Positions 21,924 through 33,502 of a stretch of 64,000 nt of DNA are shown here, piece by piece. Within the stretch, counting starts at the first letter, position 1. The number at the start of each line of letters is the position of its first letter. The position numbers and the translations under genes were made by a program. Under the pieces are notes generated by a model. The model was not told the origin of the DNA, searched no databases, and saw nothing but the letters and a program-made list of their open reading frames with translations. The stretch comes from Przewalskia tangutica (taxonomy: Eukaryota; Streptophyta; Magnoliopsida; Solanales; Solanaceae): assembly GCA_029844215.1 (NCBI GenBank), contig CM056736.1, positions 58,651,562 to 58,715,561 of the forward strand, given 5' to 3'.

Positions 21924-24900
21924 ATGAATGAAATCAACAGTGAAAACTTAGCAACTTCAAAGATTGCTAAAGTTGAAAAAGATTTACAGAATTGGAATAT
22001 TCCAAAAGAATCTTTCAGATCTGTTTATGAAACAGGAAAGTTTGATTTTATAAAAAATTATAATATCAAAACTTGTGAATCCACAAAGAGCTATTAATAA
22101 CTCAAAAGAGATTATTAAATTACTATCAATCAAGATATAAATGATATAAAAAGGAATTTAATTTCCTTCACATAGTTTGGTACAAATTGTCAGAAGCCTT
22201 TGTATCGATTGGGTCTCGATACCATCCGCCTCTTACTAAGAGATGTCAGTTATTAAACTTTGATGATTCCTTACTAGGAGTTTTACAAAGTAATTTAGCT
22301 GAGGTCCAGCTTTATTTTAATCGTACCCAAATTTTTCAGTAGATATTAATGACCAGAACGTTATGGACACCTTAACGTTAAACATTAAAACGAAAAATAT
22401 GAACAGCAAGATAAACACAAGAGAAATAGCTATAATATACAGAGTATATTACAAAGCAATGAAAACAACCTTAGCTCCAAAAGCTAAACTAGTTAGCAAA
22501 GAAAGGTGCGACCATGCTTATGGAAGCCAACCAGGAACATAGCAATATCTTTGTTCCAAGAATGTTAAAATGGAATGAAATTTTAGCAAAAGATGAATGG
22601 CACTTCGATGCTATTACCCAACCAAAGATAGAACCAGAGAGTTCTGATATTGAACAAATAATCCAACATTTGGATGGTTCAATAGATTTAAAATTTTTAA
22701 GATCTAATGGAAGATACTCTTTCAGTGCATCTTCTTCCAAACCCCGGGAGGATGAAGAGTATTCTGATAATTCTGGCGAAACTATACCCGAACGAAAAGT
22801 TCAGGGAGTAGACTATTCGTCACCAGTACCCAAAGTCTACTATCGACCAATCGATAGAACGATCGCAACCCACCGTATGAAATGCATGGAGATGCTTGGG
22901 TACGACAGAGAAGACATCAATTTTAAAATCGATTGGCCTTATATTGACAAATTATGGAGAGATCCAGAGCACGCCATTAAAAGAAAATGGTATGTAAGCA
23001 CCTTTTCACGCAGTGAAAGGAAGGTGTTTAAAGAATCATGGATAAAAGACATGAACCATGTCAGAGCTAATTTAGAATTCTTTAGGTGGTTTGAAATCAC
23101 TGATAAACTATAATGACGCATAATGTCCAATACCATTGTAAAAAATGGTTCACAGTGAGAAAGGATCGCTGAGTCGCTTACACCTCCTTAGAACAGATAA
23201 AGATTCCCGCTAATCTGAAGTCTTAACCGCCACTCCTTTTAAAAGAGATATAAAAGACCCTAATGATATCACACACGTTGATGATATTAATAAGGTTCTC
23301 CAACAGAACAACTACACCAACCAGTTGTTACATGTTATCTCTAACCAGATTTCAGAAGCAAGTAATGCTTCTACTTTCAGAATACACGGTCCATTTGAGG
23401 AGAAAACCCTATCCGAACCTCTTTTAAGATTCCCAATTTTCACAAAGAGCCATCCAAAATTTGGGAAGGAAATCAAGATGATCCGCTAGATGTAATCAAG
23501 AATAAATTCAAAGAGATGAAAGTCTCATGGTCAACTCGAGAAAACCCGACAAATCCACAAGGTGTTAAGCGGGTTCTAGTTCAAAGAATAAATTAGAGGT
23601 TAATAAAATATTAAAATTAACCAAGGTGATAAGAATTTTTATAAACAATCGACGCTCCTGCATGTTGTTTCAAGAACGAATTCCACCCCACCACATATTC
23701 GGGTGATGAAATCCATGAATGGAACATTGACGGCATGTCCGAAGGACAAGTTGTTAAAGTGCTCCATGAAATGGGAGTCTGTTTAACCAGTTATAAAATA
23801 AAAACACATACTGATGATGCCCAACTTGCATCAATCATAATTTCCGCTTCACCGATGTTAAAACATTGCGGAAAACTACCTATTCGACAAAGGAAAAGCA
23901 AGAATCATGAATGCAACTACCACGGTCCAAATAAGGAACATCGATAACAGTATTACTAATGAAGTTCATGGCGATGCTTCGCAACCTCGTTATATCAGAT
24001 CGGAAACACTTTGTCGAGATCCAAAACTTTTCCAAGACGTAAGTTTAGAGATCCTTAATAATCTAACGTGTCCAAAATTACACGATTTTAAATGGTATAA
24101 AGATATATTTCTCAACAAGGTCATGTTAAGGATAGACTGTAATCATGATTATTGTAAGGAAAGATTTATCAGCTGTTTGCCTAAACTCTTTGCCGAGAAG
24201 GTAAGAACCAACATTAGGAGATGTCACAATGGAGACACTCCGTATGGCATAATGACATATGGTGATTTAATCAGCTATGTTAATATGACCGGCCTAGAGC
24301 TGTGTAATACGATAAAGCTTAATAATCAAATACAGAAATACTCCACCAAAGGAGAGTTAGGAAGTTTCGCAAGACTTTGTTATGTTAAGATTTCTCCTTC
24401 AAGAGCATCAAGAGATGAAAAGAATCATAACATTTCGCCCCAAAGCGTATAAAAGGGATTATACTCCTAAAAAGAAGTATAATAGAGAAAGCAACAGCAA
24501 AAATACAAAGAAAAAGGTAGTTTGCTGGAACTGCGGGAAAACAGGCCACATGGCCAATAAATGCAAAGAACCCGATAAAAGGAAAGATAAGATTAATCTA
24601 TTGGGAATTGATCCCAAAATAAAAGATAAACTGTTTACAATTCTGAATGAAGAACAGTCTGATAATAGTTCTGAAGAATCTTCAGACAATTTTTACAGTG
24701 ACGGCGATCACCGATCCGGTTACAGTCAGATAGTTCCACTTCCACTTTCAATCGCGAATGCATCGGGAAAATCGCATACGTACCAAATGCATAATTGGCG
24801 TTATTTCAAGTAAGAACAAGAGTTTTTCTTTGACATGGTCGATCACATTGATGATGACAATTTTAAAAAGCAATATTTAAAAGAACTTAAAAACCTCGTC

Positions 24901-25695
24901 ATTAACCAGAAAAAAGAAAAAGAAAAGGTAGAACCCTTTGACATGAAAAGAGTGTTCAGTAAGTTTAAAGACTCTAAGTCAGGTAAATCATTACCAGACT
25001 TAATTAATGAAGTCTCAGAATTGAAGGAAGAAATCCTTCAGATAACAAAAGGCTCACCGTTAGAAGTCAAGAAATCACTGATTAACAAAAGGCTACCATT
25101 AGAAACCGCATCGCCAAAATTAGAAATTCGGATCTCACAGAAGATCCCCAGACTTCGCCTAAACAGATGATCACGGAAGATCAGGAAATCGATGAATCAG
25201 AACAGGAATTTGATTCAGGGCTAACTTTAATATCCAAGGCTAGAGCATTAAGCTACCATGTCCCTATTAAATTAGTCATTAACGATTTTGCTATCGAAAG
25301 AGTAGCACTTTTAGATTCAGGCAGATCAAAATCGCATTCGAAGGTATAATCCCTACCGATACTTAAACAAAAGTACACATAGCTATACTCCGCCACGAGA
25401 GGATATAGAAATTAACTATAAACTCTCAAAAGCACTATTGTGCAATAAAAATATTGCATTCACTAATAGCTTTATCATAACCAAGGATATAACTGAGGAA
25501 ATCATTTTAGGAACGCCATTCCTAACCTGTGATATCGCCATATACTAAAAAACCAGATGGTATTCACACGATCACTAAGTGGGGTAGATCTCATATTTCC
25601 CTACATAAATCCTTTTCGACAACCGACCAAAGTAGTCGTATTAATCAAAAGGTGGTCTTTAGAACACGCATGTGCTAAAAACCCATTTCGAGTAA
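21924..25695 (+). pseudogene. Type A ORF2: movement, coat and protease polyprotein, frameshifted
   Basis: Starts MNEINSENLATSKI at 21924; the stop at 25693-25695 corresponds to the type A protease stop. The movement protein part (about 21924-22480) reads through the point where the copy at 45460 is shifted. Open pieces are 22514-23113 (coat N-terminus), 23907-24452 (coat core), 24382-24813 (zinc knuckle at 24523-24564), 24835-25170 (coiled coil) and 25167-25349 (protease up to LLDSG). Differences from 45106-48937 cluster at CAG, CTG, CCG and CGG. Confidence 0.85.
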
Positions 25696-26160
25696 GCACG
25701 AAAGGTCGGAACGGCTCGCGCCGTATCACTAGTGAATCACCGTAAGATAAATTGTTTAATTCGCTTAGACAATCTAGAAGATCCTGCACTGTTTTGAAAA
25801 CTATAAAGGTGCTTTAAAGCACTATGTTTCTAAAAAGTCTTTTATCAAAACCATTAATTTTTAAAAGACAAAAGATTTTTACATTAAACATCTTGTTATC
25901 AAAAATGATGATCTTAAAACAGGATTTTAATCTGCCAACATTTTACAAGAAATTTGTTATGGCACTACGGTCCCATAAACACTCTTGATTAAAAAGCTCA
26001 GAAAGTCATCCACCAGCTAGTTCTCCAGAAGAACAACAGAGGTAAGTCACAGTAAAGGCCAGAACGAGGAAAAGCCCATTCCCCGGATAAAAATAAGAAA
26101 GGCTCCAAAATCCTTGCAGAATAATTTGCACAAACCGACGCAAACGCGTACCAACAGAAA
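25696..26160 (+). other. Type A 3' non-coding tail
   Basis: No gene. AT-rich with TTATCAAAA repeats at about 25835-25925; from 25961 it matches the start of the window. Confidence 0.65.
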
Positions 26161-26362
26161 GTCCCTTCAAGAAAAGGACACAAAGCAGATGGTGACACTT
26201 GCCCCTTCGAAAAATCAAAGGATAAAGCAGACAGCGACACTTGCCTCTTCAGAAAAGCAGGAGCCAAGAAAGCGACATAAAGCAGAAAGCGACGTAAAGC
26301 AGAAAAAGACAGAGGACTTAAAGCAGAAGAAGACATTTGCCCTTTCAAAAAAGTAAAGGACA
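26161..26362 (+). repeat. Purine-rich repeat block
   Basis: Shortest block in the window, with about three GACACTTGCC-type units. Confidence 0.68.
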
Positions 26363-26433
26363 TGTAATCTTAGCCGTCCATTTGTTTTAACTGTAACCGC
26401 CCACATGTTAGATTTAATAGTTCATTCGAGGCC

Positions 26434-26539
26434 TATTTAAGGCTATCATTTGTAAACATAGAAGGCATTCGGAAATACCCTCTCTCTCTCTCTCTTTCCT
26501 CGCTCGACCAGATCCTCTCCTTTCAATGCTTTGAATAAA
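26434..26539 (+). promoter_or_regulatory. Viral core promoter and AATAAA signal
   Basis: TATTTAAG 26434-26441, CT tract near 26480-26497, AATAAA 26534-26539. Drives the first type B unit. Confidence 0.75.
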
Positions 26540-26634
26540 ATTGTAAGTTTTAAAAACTTAAGTTTTATTTTCTTATATTTTGGTTTTAAATTCTCGCTGA
26601 TCTTAAATCGTTATTCCGCTTTATTCACACTTTA

Positions 26635-26651
26635 TGGTATCGTGAGCCACG
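26635..26651 (+). other. PBS, altered
   Basis: TGGTAT is intact but CAGAGCCATG is replaced by CGTGAGCCACG, so the sORF start is lost too. The same CAG-to-CGT type change occurs at the next PBS, which suggests a sequence error at CAG. Confidence 0.75.
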
Positions 26652-27322
26652 CTGGTAGAGATGAGCGAGTAGTCTCATACTACCGCCCTGTAGGCGGTGT
26701 TGTTCTTAGGTTACTGTGAGTCCTCGTACTCGCTTGAATTCCCGTAAAGCTACCGCAATAGTGACCTGCTCCGCCGAAGTCCACTGCTCCAGCCTCAGAA
26801 GTTACTGTAATAGTTACCCCGTCCCCGCCGTAAGTCTACTATTCCTGTTAGAGATTAATCACTTAGTGGTTATACTGTTCCGTTCATCCTCGCTGAGTAC
26901 TACTGTAGTAAGCTTTCCTGGAGCAGTGATTTAGCCCGAAAGGACGGAGTGTGCCTGGGCCGTATACTGTTGGATGTCGCCGAAGATCGTAGGAGAAAGT
27001 GTCAGATGAACAGGACATGTTAACTGTTTAAGTAATTAAAAAAGAATAGGAAATAGTGTTGACAACTAGGATAGGAGAACTATTTAGGTAAAGAAAGAAC
27101 AAGAACTAGTATTGACAACTAGGATAGGAGAACCACTTAGGTAAAGAAAGAACAAGAACTAGTGTAGACAACTAGGATAGGAGTACTATTAAGTAGTCGA
27201 AGGAATAAGAAAAGAGTAGGACTAAAAGCCTAGTAACAAGTTAGAACAGCAGCCCTAGGATAATGATGGTAGTCTCCACGCTTATCAACAAACCCTTTGG
27301 TTTTAAACCAAGTAGTTTATAA
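26652..27322 (+). promoter_or_regulatory. Type B leader
   Basis: Three 53-base repeats from 27061 to about 27200. The 3' stem arm (GGATAATGATGGTAGT) is near 27260. From 26875 it is practically identical to the type A leader. Confidence 0.72.
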
Positions 27323-27625
27323 ATGAAGATGCGTCCAGAGTTTTACTACATAAGAAAATATAATTCTTATGCAATGAAATTCCTAATAGAAAGTTATTTC
27401 TGCAATAAAAGGTTAGGGAAAAACCTTAGAGAATTAGAGTATTATAAAATTGCTAAACCAATTGATGGTTTGGATGATTTTCATCAAGTCATAATTAGAC
27501 AAGTAATCATCATAAAGATGGTTGCACTCTACGAAGAAAACGACGAACTAAAAAGGCGGGTCGATGTCCTTGACAATTGGCAACGCATCAATAAGAAACT
27601 AGTGGGACTCTATACACCAAGATTG
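27323..27625 (+). CDS. ORF1 (type B), fused to ORF2 by loss of its stop
   Basis: Starts MKMRPEFYYIRKYNSY. In the sister unit the protein ends after 101 codons at TGATG. Here the last codons are changed (TATACACCAAGATT instead of TATACAGTCCAGTATT), so the frame runs on into ORF2. The change sits on two CAG trinucleotides and may be an error rather than a real fusion. Function unknown. Confidence 0.7.
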
Positions 27626-30600
27626 ATGAAAACTTCTTTATCTCCAGAGGATAATTTAGTTAACAGAATTAATACTTTGTTAGCTCGAGAAGCTAACCAC
27701 GGTAATGATATTACAAAGAATAGATACTCCGTATCTTCTTCCAAATCCCGGGAGAATGAAGAGTATATTAAACAAAAAACTTTATCTCAAGAGGATAAAG
27801 TAATCAGAAGAATTGATACTTTGTTAGCTCCAGAAGCTAAGTCAATTGGTGGTAGGAATACTACTATGCTTCCACAAAAGCACAGTAGACTTGGCACCAT
27901 TAAGGAAAAAACCATTTTTAAAATCGATTGGAAAACCCTTAACAAACTATGGGTAGATCCAGAAAATGCCATTAAAAGAAAATGGTACAACAGCACTTTC
28001 CCACTCGAGGAAAGAAGAGAATTTAGAAATAGTTGGATCAGTGATATGAACAGAATTAATGATAATATTGAATTCTTCAAGTGGTTCGAAATCACGGATA
28101 AACTCCATAATGGTAGCTACCCAAGCACCATTTCTAACAAATGGTTCGCAGGAGAAAATGCTATTAAAACAGTAACTCCGCCATTAAAAAAGGAGGAGGT
28201 CTCCATAAATGATTCAGTCAAACCAAAAGGGAAGACTCTATCCGATTGTTTCTTTAACATCTCACAAGTATTGATGAAACAACGCAAAACAGCAGATGTT
28301 AACAACAATATTTTAAACAAGGTTAATAATAAAATCAGAGAACTAAGTAAAAGTTCCATTTCGAAAGATAAGGTATTAACCAATCCAAAGTTAAGAAACT
28401 TGGAAAAAAAGAGAATCAAGAAAAGGGTCAGAAAGCCCAAAAGAATGATTAATGGTAAAACAGTTACAAAACTTAGTAAAGAACGGTCCAGTAATGACTC
28501 TGAAGTTTCTTCAGAAAACTATTACAGTAATAATAGTTCATCAAATTATGGTCCAGATAGTTCCACCTCCAGCTCAGACTGTGAGAGTACTGGGAAAATC
28601 TGCACTTGTATGAAACAAAAGATTAATGTTATCACAGATAACCACCATAAGGTTTCCATTAAAGAAACGAATTCTGACACTACTATTCAGGATTTGTTAA
28701 AAGAGATTATAAATCTAAAAAATGAAATCCTCAGTATGAAAAGAAGTCCCAGTCCCACAGAGGCTGAAACCTTGACAACAGAGAATAATTCAGAATTAAG
28801 ATTAATTTCCAAAGCCAGAACATTAAGCTACCATGTCCCTATTAAGGTGATAATAAACAAAGATTTTATCTTAGAAAGTATAGCATTATTAGACTCTGGA
28901 GCAGATCAAAATTGCATTTGCGAAGGTTTAATTCCCACTAAGTACTTAAGTAAAAGTACCCATAAGTTATACTCCGCCACAGGAGATAACATAAAAATAA
29001 ATTGGAAACTTTCTAAAGCCCATGTCTGTAATAATGGTATTTGCTTCACTAATGATTTCGTTATTACACGAAACGTAACTGAAGAAATTATTCTAGGAAT
29101 CCCTTTCCTAACACAGATAAAACCTTATACCGCTAAATTAGACGGCATTTACACCAGTTCTATGGGAAGAAACCTTGTGTTCCCATACGTAAATCCTTTG
29201 ACTACTGATCACAGTAATCATGTTAAAAAAAAGACGGTCTTTAAAATACGGCTATTAACCAATCAGGTTAACTACCTAAAAGAAGACGTTAAAATAAAAA
29301 GGATAGAATCTTTTTTAAAAACCCCGGAGGTTATTAAAAGAGTAAAAACTTTAATAGATTCTATGGAAAAGGAAATATGTTCAGAACTACCGAATGCCTT
29401 CTGGAAAAGAAAAAAGCATACTGTAGATCTGCCATACACGGATGACTTTCGTGAGAAGAACATTCCCACAAAAGCCAGACCGATCCAAATGAGCCATGAG
29501 CTCATGGAACATCAGAAAAAGAAGTCAATGATTTAATTTACTAAAAAAAGGAATCATCAGACATTCTAAATCACCATGGAGTTGTTCAGCTTTCTATGTT
29601 AACAAGAACGCTGAAAAAGAAAGAGGAGTCCCAAGACTCGTCATCAATTATAAACCTCTTAACCAGGCATTAAAATGGATTAGGTACCCGATTCCTAATA
29701 AAAGAGATTTATTAAAAAGAACTTATAATGCTAATGTCTACAGTAAGTTCGACATGAAGTCAGGATTCTGGCAAATTCAAGTCGATGAAAAGGATAGGTA
29801 TAAAACAGCCTTCAATGTCCCCTTCGGACAATATGAATGGAATGTAATGCCTTTTGGGCTTAAGAATGCCCCTTCCGAATTTCAGAACATCATGAATAAC
29901 ATATTCAACCTCATACCAATACATGATTGTATACATAGATGATGTCCTGGTATTCTCAGATAACATAGAACAGCATTTTAAGCATCTTAACACTTTTGCC
30001 CAAACCGTTAAGTATAATGGTCTAGCAGTAAGTGCCAAAAAGATAAAGCTGTTTCAAACAGCCATTAGGTTCTTAGGACATGATCTCTATCAAGGAACCT
30101 ATAAACCAATTTGCAGAGCCATAGAGTTCTCCACCAAGTTCCCCGATGAAATTCCTGATAAAACTCAGCTACAAAGATTCTTAGGAAGTCTTAATTATGT
30201 TGCAGATTTTATCCCAAGAATTAGACAGATTTGTGAGCCTTTATACAAAAGGCTAAAGAAAATCCAAATTTCTCGTCTAAGAATGCATCAGAGTCACATA
30301 CGGATAAAAGAAATTGTCCGAAGCTTCCATGTTTAGGCATCCCTAATCCGTAAGCCTTTATGATAGTAGAAACCGACGCTCGACATAGGCTACGGTGGTA
30401 TCCTTAAACAAAGAATTTCTTGAGTCGGTGGAACAGCTTAGTAAGATTTACTGAAACCGAACCAAGCACGTAAAAACTATAGCACAAGAAAAAGAAATAT
30501 TGTCTATAGTACTATGTATTACAAAATTTCAAGATGATTTAATAAACAAAGAATTTTTATTAAGAGTCGATCGAAAGCAAGTATGACATTTTGCAAAAAT

Positions 30601-30794
30601 ATGTTAAAAATCTAGTTTCCAAACAGATTTTTGCCCGATGGCAAGCCTTATTATCCAGTTTCGATTTTAAGATTGATTTCATAAAAGGAGAAGAAAACTC
30701 TTTACCAGATTTTCTGACAAGAGAATTTTTGCAGGGAGATAATGAGACCAGGCTTTCCGGGCTTACGCCCGATACGACCTCCGTTTCAAAGTAA
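27626..30794 (+). pseudogene. Type B ORF2: protease, reverse transcriptase and RNase H polyprotein
   Basis: Open from MKTSLSPEDNLVN to 29536. In order: an N-terminal domain shared with the coat N-terminus of type A (FKIDW, KRKWYNSTFP), a basic stretch (KKRVRKPKR), a Ser-rich acidic region, the Cys motif of GKICTC, a coiled coil, the protease DSGAD at about 28900 and the RT fingers. A shift at about 29515 and more at about 29905, 30260 and 30310-30590 break the RT and RNase H, although the palm motif YIDDVLVFS is visible near 29932. The polyprotein would convert pregenomic RNA to DNA. It lacks a movement domain and the CCHC knuckle. Confidence 0.88.
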
Positions 30795-31964
30795 GCCAGA
30801 AGAAAAACTAAAACAGCCTTTTCAAGCAGAAAGCTCAAGTAAAGCTTTACATAAACCTCGTGGACAGAATATGTTCACAGTTCTGGGAAACCTCCCAATA
30901 ATACCAGCCCTCCCCAAAGAGCTAACCCAGAAAAAACTGGCACAACCTTTTAAGGCCACGCCATCAGAAACAGAAAGTAAAAAGAACTACAGGATGGTTC
31001 CTCCAGAATCATATTCAGAAGCGGTTAAACCAGCAACTCCAATAAAAAAGGAGTCTTCAGTTCCGATTCCAAAATGGGAATTTATCCCAGCACAAGTTTT
31101 GCTTGCAGAATGGCATTAGATAAACAGTACGAAAATTTCAGAGTGCAAGACCTTCTGAAACCATGTTATACAGACCACCAGTATGTGGATAACCAAGACC
31201 CGATAAAAACAATGAGGTATTATGAATTTATTTTAGTGGATACAAATTCCATTAAGATAGAACACAAGTACTTCGATAAAACAGGAGGAATCGAGTATTC
31301 CAAATTCACGATCAAAAAGATCTTGAGTCCGTTTAATTGGTATATGGATCATTTGCAGACACCAATACCACTATCCGAGACCCATAAACCCCAAACATAT
31401 AATTGGTATGATTACAAAGATGCATGGTTTAATTTCCTATACGCGCTTCAAATACGCATACATGGTTTGTTAAATATGCCGAAGATATGAAAGATAAGAT
31501 CATTCCCAGGTGGTTCTACGAATGGTGGAACATATTTGGTGGAAATCTACAGGTGGTTGCCCCGAGCTTCCAAAATCAGTACGTTCCTTTTTGCCAGGAA
31601 CAACAGATTTCGACACTTCCAGAGCACATTAAATTGTGTAAATTTTTTATCAGTAAAAGGGTTTCTTACATCCTAAATTGGACGTTCGATATCCAAGAAA
31701 TAAACAGAATCAAATATCTTAGCAAGACCATCAAGATTAAAGGATGGAGTCCAAAATTAAAAGAAGATAAAAAGAAGAAGTCATCTTCCTCAGAAGAGAC
31801 ATCAAGTTCCAAAACTGAAACCAGAAGAAGGCTCCTAGAGGCCTTAGCAAAACTAGAAGATGACGAAGACGTGGCATCTAGCCACAGTGAAACAGATAAT
31901 GGCGACATGCTCATTCCCCGAGGAATTGCACAAGCTCACGCAGGCGCATTCTCAAAGAAAATAA
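30742..31964 (+). pseudogene. Type B ORF3, frameshifted
   Basis: Starts MRPGFPGLRPIRPPFQ in a different frame from ORF2, overlapping its last ~53 bases. Two shifts (about 31100 and 31445-31490) split it into three overlapping open pieces. The C-terminus is altered. The conserved Trp/Tyr-rich core and Ser/acidic tail are present. Confidence 0.82.
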
Positions 31965-31969
31965 CGTAT

Positions 31970-32195
31970 GTCCCTTCCAGAAAAGGACATAAAGCAGGAT
32001 GGTGACACTTGCCCTTTCAGAAAAGCAAAGGACACTTGCCCCTTCGAAAAATCAAAGGATAAAGCAGATAGCGACACTTGCCTCTTCAGAAAAGCAAGAG
32101 CCAAGAAAGCGACATAAAGCAGAAAGAGACGTAAAGCAGAAAAAGACAAAGGACTTAAAAAGAAGACGTTTGCCCTTTCAAAAAAGTAAAGGTCA
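31970..32195 (+). repeat. Purine-rich repeat block (type B)
   Basis: About three GACACTTGCC-type units. Confidence 0.7.
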
Positions 32196-32266
32196 TGTAA
32201 TCTTAGCCGTCCATTTGTTTTAACCGTAACCGCCCACGTGTTAGATTTAATAGTTCATTCGAGGCC

Positions 32267-32371
32267 TATTTAAGGCTCTCATTTGTAAACATGTATGCAT
32301 TCAAAATACCCTCTCTCTCTCTCTTTCCTTGCCTGATCTTGTATCCCTCTCCTTTCAATGCTTTGAATAAA
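32267..32371 (+). promoter_or_regulatory. Viral core promoter and AATAAA signal
   Basis: TATTTAAG 32267-32274, CT tract about 32311-32326, AATAAA 32366-32371. Confidence 0.75.
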
Positions 32372-32466
32372 ATTGTAAGTTTTAAAAAACTTAAGTTTTA
32401 TTTTCTTATATTTTGGTTTTAAATTGCTTTGATCTTAAATCGTTATTCCGCTTTATTCACACTTTA

Positions 32467-32483
32467 TGGTATCGTGAGCCATG
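32467..32483 (+). other. PBS, altered
   Basis: TGGTATCGTGAGCCATG, consensus except that CAG is read as CGTG. The sORF start ATG is kept. Confidence 0.78.
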
Positions 32484-33196
32484 TTGGTAGAGATGAGTGA
32501 GTAGTCTCATACTACCGCCCTTAGGGCGGTGTTGTTCTTAGGTTGCTAGGAAGAGTCCTGTTACTCGCTTGAATTCATGTAGCTACCGTAATAGTGACCT
32601 GCTCGCCGGAAGTCCACCGCTCTAGTTCCCGTAGTTACCATGGTCGTAACCCTGCTCCGCCGTAAGTCTCATCGCTCCATTCGTAGTTACGTAATAGTTA
32701 CCGCCCGCCGTAAGTCTACTATTCTGCAGAGATTAATCACTTAGTGGTTATACTCGTTCGCTCATCCTTGCCGAGTACTACCGTAGTAAGCTTTCCGGAG
32801 CGCTGATTTAGCCCGAAAGCGACGAGCGTGCTCGGGCCAGATATCGCTGGATGTCGCCAAGATCGTAGGAGAAAGTGTCGGATGAACAGGACATGTTAAT
32901 CTGCTTAAGTAATTAAAAAGAATAGGAAATAGTGTTGTGACTAGGATAGGAGAACTATTTAGGTAAAGAAAGAACAAGAACTAGTATTGACAACTAGGAT
33001 AGGAGAACCACTTAGGTAAAGAAAGAACAAGAACTAGTGTAGACAACTGTGATAGAGTACTATTAAGTAGTCAAGGAATAAGAAAAGAGTAGGACTAAAA
33101 GCCTAGTAACAAGTTAGAAACAATGACCACAGGATAAGGATGGTAGTCTCCACGCTTATCAACAAACCCTTTGGTTTTAAACCAAGTAGTTTATAA
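32484..33196 (+). promoter_or_regulatory. Type B leader
   Basis: sORF 32481-32504, stem arms near 32511-32527 and 33131-33147, 53-base repeats about 32935-33085. Sequence between is rich in small differences from the type A leader, mostly at CAG, CTG and CGG. Confidence 0.7.
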
Positions 33197-33502
33197 ATGA
33201 AGATGCGTCCAGAGTTTTATTACATAAGAAAATATAATTCTTATGCAATGAAATTCCTAATAGAAAGTTATTTCTGCAATAAAAGGTTAGGGAAAAACCT
33301 TAGAGAATTAGAGTATTATAAAATTGCTAAACCAATTGATGGTTTGGATGATTTTCATCAAGTCATAATTAGACAAGTAATCATCATAAAGATGGTTGCA
33401 ATCATTGAAGAAAACGACGAACTAAAAAGGCGGGTCGATGTCCTTGACAATTGGCAACGCATCAATAAGAAACTAGTGGGACTCTATACAGTCCAGTATT
33501 GA
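33197..33502 (+). CDS. ORF1, 101-aa conserved protein (type B)
   Basis: Intact: MKMRPEFYYIRKYNSY to GLYTVQY. Its TGA overlaps the ORF2 ATG (TGATG), as expected for termination-reinitiation. Most similar to type C ORF1 in the middle (YYKIAKPI.GLDDF.Q). Function unknown. Confidence 0.8.
   Translation: MKMRPEFYYIRKYNSYAMKFLIESYFCNKRLGKNLRELEYYKIAKPIDGLDDFHQVIIRQVIIIKMVAIIEENDELKRRVDVLDNWQRINKKLVGLYTVQY

Larger units (their letters stand above)
20927..26634 (+). mobile_element. Type A unit, plus strand
   Basis: Starts inside a PBS missing its first bases (GTATCAGAGCCATG, 20927-20940), only six bases from the PBS of the minus-strand unit. Same gene order as the unit at 44073-49879 but with far more small indels. 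Confidence 0.9.
26635..32466 (+). mobile_element. Type B unit, first copy
   Basis: Leader, ORF1, ORF2 (protease, RT, RNase H), ORF3, repeat block, promoter. Nearly identical to the next unit apart from scattered indels. Confidence 0.92.

Noticed and set aside
27323..29536. A genuine ORF1-ORF2 fusion protein in the first B unit
   Set aside because: The fusion depends on changed bases at two CAG sites at about 27612-27620; the second B unit and all C units keep separate ORFs.
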